From assembly GCA_900556975.1 (NCBI GenBank), contig USQZ01000019.1:1-29242 (forward strand): DNA of 29,242 nt, given 5' to 3'. The notes under the pieces are model-generated. The model made no database searches. It was not told where the DNA came from and saw only the letters and a list, made by a program, of their open reading frames with translations. Positions 26,546 to 29,242 of the stretch are shown one piece after another (positions within the stretch are counted from its first letter, which is position 1; each line of letters opens with the position of its first letter). The stretch is from an uncultured Clostridium sp. GTDB taxonomy: Bacteria; Bacillota; Clostridia; TANB77; CAG-508. The position numbers and the translations under genes are program-made.

Positions 26546-28803
26546 AAGGACTGATTCACATAGGAAAAAATTCAATTAATAAAAGATTAGGAATTGGTAC
26601 TGTTTTTAAAGAAAAACAAGTTTTTAATTCTCGTTCTATTGCATTACTTATCATTCTTACAGCTTGTTTTTTAGGTCTACTAATTCGAATTGGCTACATT
26701 CAATTTGTGAAAGGACCTGCCTACAAAGCTAGTGCTTATAATCAACAAACTACAAGTCAAACAATTGCAAGTAAAAGAGGAACAATTTATGATGCAACAA
26801 ATAAAACTTTGGCTATGAGTTCAACAGTTGATACTGTTAGTATAAATAACGGTGATGTAGCTTATAAGGATGGCACCAAAGTCCCAAATGAAACTTTAGC
26901 TACTGGTTTTTCACAAGTGTTTTCACTTGATTATAATGAAACTTTAGAAAAGCTTAATTCAAAATCTGCTGTTATTACTATAGCCAAAAAAGTTGAAAAG
27001 CCAATTATAGATAATTTAAACGCATGGCTTGATGAAAATAATATAACCACTGGTATTAATATTGATGAAGATTCAAAAAGATATTATCCATTTGAAAATT
27101 TAGCGTCAAATGTTATTGGATTTTATGGAAATGATAAAGGTTTGGAAGGAATTGAATCTGCTTGGGATGAAGAACTTACCGGTACACCTGGTAGAATAGT
27201 AACTTCTACAAATGTTAATAATCAAGCAATTTCAGATGAAAATGAACAATATATTCCGGCTCAAAATGGTAGTGATATATATTTAACATTAGATGTTGAA
27301 GTTCAACGTATTGCTGAAAAATATTTAGATCAAGCTGTAAAGGAAAATAAAGCTGACGGTGGATGTGTTATTATTATGAAACCTTCTACTGGTGATATTT
27401 TGGCTGAGGCAAGTTATCCAACATATAATTTGAATACTCCTTTTACGCCTAACACAACTGAATTACAAGCAAAATGGGATACACTTTCAACTGAAGAAAA
27501 ATCTGCAGCATTGAGTAATATGTGGCGTAATAAACCTATTGCAGATTTATATGAACCTGGTTCTACATTTAAAATAATTACTTCTTCAATAGGTCTTGAA
27601 GAAAATCTTGTACAACCTAATACTGAAAATGATTTTCATTGTAATCGTGTTTTTCATGTTGGTGATAGAGATATTTATTGTTGGGCTAAAACAGCTCATG
27701 GTAATCAAACTCTTACACAAGCTTTGCAAAATTCATGTAATCCTGCTTTCATGCAATTAGGGCAACGTATAGGTAAGCAAAGATTTTATAAATACTTACA
27801 AGCCTTCGGATTCTTTGATAAAACAGGTGTTAGAATGTCTGGTGAATCAAATAGTATTTTTTATAATATTGATGATTGCCACGAAGTTGAACTTGCAACA
27901 ATGTCTTTTGGTCAACGTTTCTCAATTACACCTTTACAATTAGTTACAGCTGTATCTGCTGCAGTTAATGGTGGTAACTTAATGCAACCTCGTATTGTTA
28001 GCAAAGTTGTAAATACAGATACAGGTGTTGAAACAGAACTTGCTCCTGTAAAAGTTAGACAAGTTATTTCAGAAGATACTTCTGCTAAGATAAGAACAAT
28101 GATGGAATCAGTTGTTACTAAAGGTACTGGTAAATATGCAGCGGTTAATGGATATTCAGTTGGTGGAAAAAGTGGTACATCTGAACCACCTGATGATAAA
28201 AAAGAACAAGGCTATGTTGCTTCTTTTATTGCAATATCTCCTGTTGAAAATCCTGAAGTTATCGTTTTAGTAGTATTAAATAATCCTAATAGTGATGGTA
28301 GCGGAAGCCATCAAGGTGGTACAGTTTGTGCACCAGTTGCTTCTCAAATTCTTTCAGAAGTTTTACCTCATTTAGGAATTACTTCTTCAGTAACTGTTAC
28401 AGAATCTGATTCATTAACTATATTGCCTGATGTAACTTCTAAAACATTGACAGAAGCAAAAAGTATTCTTCAAGCTGCTGGATTTAATGTTGTTTTAAGA
28501 ACTTCATCTGAAGCTTCTACAACTGTCGTATCGCAAACTCCTAAGTCAGGTATTTCTTTACAATCTGGAGCCACTGTATTTTTATATACTGATGGTGTTG
28601 AAAAAGCTATGAAGAAGGTTCCTGATTTAAAAGGAAAGACTGCTGAGCAGGCTAAGAATTCTTTAAAAGCTTTGAATTTAAATATTTCTATAGAGGGTTC
28701 TGGCAAAGTTATTTCTCAAGATATTTTGGCTGGTCAGGAAGTTGTAGAAGGTACTGTTGTTACTGTTACTTTAAAAGATGAAATGGTGGGTGGCGCTCAA
28801 TAA
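26542..28803 (+). CDS. Class B penicillin-binding protein with two PASTA domains (SpoVD/PBP2B-like)
   Basis: About 753 aa from the TTG at 26542. This membrane transpeptidase cross-links peptidoglycan, usually with a SEDS glycosyltransferase. Numbering from the in-frame TTG at 26530: a short cytoplasmic segment; TM about 37-58; a dimerisation domain with RGTIYD (83-88); a transpeptidase domain with the nucleophile in GSTFK (S345, K348), SCN (402-404) and KSGT (547-550). Two C-terminal PASTA domains follow (about 630-688 and 695-752). The motifs are those of SpoVD and Pbp2B; which one cannot be decided. SpoVD is normally in the mur/fts cluster, whereas this copy stands alone. The start is uncertain: neither TTG has a good ribosome binding site, and there is a small ORF overlapping at TTGA. 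It is the only plus-strand gene here. A terminator follows at 28866-28903. Confidence 0.92.
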   Translation: MKGLIHIGKNSINKRLGIGTVFKEKQVFNSRSIALLIILTACFLGLLIRIGYIQFVKGPAYKASAYNQQTTSQTIASKRGTIYDATNKTLAMSSTVDTVSINNGDVAYKDGTKVPNETLATGFSQVFSLDYNETLEKLNSKSAVITIAKKVEKPIIDNLNAWLDENNITTGINIDEDSKRYYPFENLASNVIGFYGNDKGLEGIESAWDEELTGTPGRIVTSTNVNNQAISDENEQYIPAQNGSDIYLTLDVEVQRIAEKYLDQAVKENKADGGCVIIMKPSTGDILAEASYPTYNLNTPFTPNTTELQAKWDTLSTEEKSAALSNMWRNKPIADLYEPGSTFKIITSSIGLEENLVQPNTENDFHCNRVFHVGDRDIYCWAKTAHGNQTLTQALQNSCNPAFMQLGQRIGKQRFYKYLQAFGFFDKTGVRMSGESNSIFYNIDDCHEVELATMSFGQRFSITPLQLVTAVSAAVNGGNLMQPRIVSKVVNTDTGVETELAPVKVRQVISEDTSAKIRTMMESVVTKGTGKYAAVNGYSVGGKSGTSEPPDDKKEQGYVASFIAISPVENPEVIVLVVLNNPNSDGSGSHQGGTVCAPVASQILSEVLPHLGITSSVTVTESDSLTILPDVTSKTLTEAKSILQAAGFNVVLRTSSEASTTVVSQTPKSGISLQSGATVFLYTDGVEKAMKKVPDLKGKTAEQAKNSLKALNLNISIEGSGKVISQDILAGQEVVEGTVVTVTLKDEMVGGAQ

Positions 28804-28817
28804 CGCAACACTATTAT

Positions 28818-28996
28818 AAAAGAAAATACATATTAATTTTTTCACACCTTGCTGTCACAATCTTGATGAGCCGTTGTTCTTTCAAAACAACGGCTCATTT
28901 TTTATGTATAGATTGCTTTAATCGCAGTCACGAAGCTTTTTTTCGTTTCTTTGGCCCATGTGCGGTGATTCAAAAATGTAATATGTATTTTCTTTT
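28818..28996. repeat. 179-base element bounded by an 18-bp perfect inverted repeat
   Basis: AAAAGAAAATACATATTA (28818-28835) is repeated in perfect inverted form at 28979-28996. The stem can continue inward through T5/A5 and CACC (28845-28848) with GGTG (28964-28967). Inside are the PBP terminator hairpin, CAATC (28858-28862) opposite GATTG (28911-28915), and small stems GATT/AATC and CGAA/TTCG. It fills most of the 28804-29062 spacer. It could be a MITE-like insertion or a structured RNA. Confidence 0.55.
28866..28903 (+). terminator. Terminator of the PBP gene
   Basis: ATGAGCCGTTGTT (28866-28878) pairs with AACAACGGCTCAT (28886-28898) around a 7-base loop, followed by six T on the plus strand. 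It is about 62 bases past the PBP stop. Confidence 0.92.
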
Positions 28997-29025
28997 TTTA
29001 TATTACGTTCTTTCATATATACAAA

Positions 29026-29051
29026 AACCGGAGATTTTATAATCTCCGGTT
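29026..29051 (-). terminator. rpsR terminator
   Basis: AACCGGAGATT (29026-29036) pairs with AATCTCCGGTT (29041-29051) around a 4-base loop. On the minus strand it is followed by a short T-run, and on the plus strand a T8 run lies two bases beyond. It is 11 bases after the rpsR stop, so it is mainly that gene's terminator but may also stop read-through from the PBP side. Confidence 0.88.
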
Positions 29052-29062
29052 AGTTTTTTTTA

Positions 29063-29242
29063 TTAGTCTTGTGTGTATGGTAATATAGCAATATGTCTTG
29101 CTCTCTTAACAGCTAGAGTAATTTCTCTTTGATGTTTAGCGCAAGCTCCAGTTGCTCTTCTTGGTAATATCTTACCTTTATCATTGATGAATTTCTTTAA
29201 TTGATCAGCATTTTTATAATCTAATTCAAAGTTTTTGTCACT
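29063..29242 (-). CDS. rpsR: 30S ribosomal protein S18 (partial, N-terminus beyond window)
   Basis: The visible 59 residues are the C-terminal part of bS18, a small-subunit platform protein that pairs with S6. They contain the conserved DYKNADQLKKFI, GKILPRRATGAC, KHQREITLAVKRARHIAILPY and the terminal TQD before a TAA. The family is about 75-95 aa, so roughly 15-35 residues lie right of the window. In Firmicutes it normally follows rpsF and ssb, which would be outside this window. The hairpin at 29026-29051 ends the transcript. Confidence 0.96.
   Translation of the reverse strand, partial: SDKNFELDYKNADQLKKFINDKGKILPRRATGACAKHQREITLAVKRARHIAILPYTQD

Noticed and set aside
1..29242. Genomic island, prophage, defence system or CRISPR
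   Set aside because: No integrase, transposase, repeats-with-spacers, nuclease or tRNA-bounded insertion is visible; the flanks are housekeeping genes and base composition looks uniform by eye.

Overview
The window is AT-rich, with T- and A-rich intergenic DNA, strong AGGAGG-type ribosome binding sites and intrinsic terminators. This points to a low-GC Gram-positive bacterium of the Firmicutes, most likely a Clostridia-type lineage. RicT, a WalRK-type two-component system, a PASTA-bearing transpeptidase, Gram-positive surface proteins with SdrD/Cna-B-like domains and a short S18 tail all fit this. I see no integrase, transposase, phage gene, CRISPR array, tRNA or rRNA.

Layout. Every gene except one is on the minus strand, so they read from right to left. 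From the right edge: the C-terminal part of rpsR (29063-29242, cut by the window); a 260-base convergent spacer with terminators and a long inverted-repeat element; a plus-strand class B PBP with two PASTA domains (26542-28803); rsmA (25527-26381), divergent from the PBP; a two-gene operon for very large surface proteins of 1692 and 1720 aa (25248-15002), closed by a 17-bp-stem terminator; a 383-base spacer holding a diverged tandem repeat of about 90 bp; a 2628-aa cyclic beta-1,2-glucan synthase (14618-6732); and a cluster walR, walK, an acidic membrane protein, lepB, holB, ricT and mtaD (6644-1), the last gene running off the left edge.

How the parts relate. Much of the window concerns the cell envelope: a cell-wall stress regulator pair, signal peptidase, a peptidoglycan transpeptidase, a giant glucan synthase and two giant wall or membrane-anchored proteins. 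holB, ricT, rsmA and rpsR are housekeeping genes. The walR-walK spacer carries an extended -10 promoter for walK, one perfect WalR box (TGTWAH-N5-TGTWAH) just upstream of it, and two more boxes in opposite orientation inside a long hairpin, which suggests autoregulation.

Most unusual items. The paired surface proteins have non-LPXTG C-terminal tails (VKTGE and EPTGI), and the second carries a duplicated Cys/His motif. The regulatory architecture around walR and walK is dense. The PBP start overlaps a tiny upstream ORF as TTGA. A 179-base terminal-inverted-repeat element encloses the PBP terminator. The tandem repeat in front of the glucan synthase has no assigned role. All functional calls rest on reading motifs by eye; no database search was possible.
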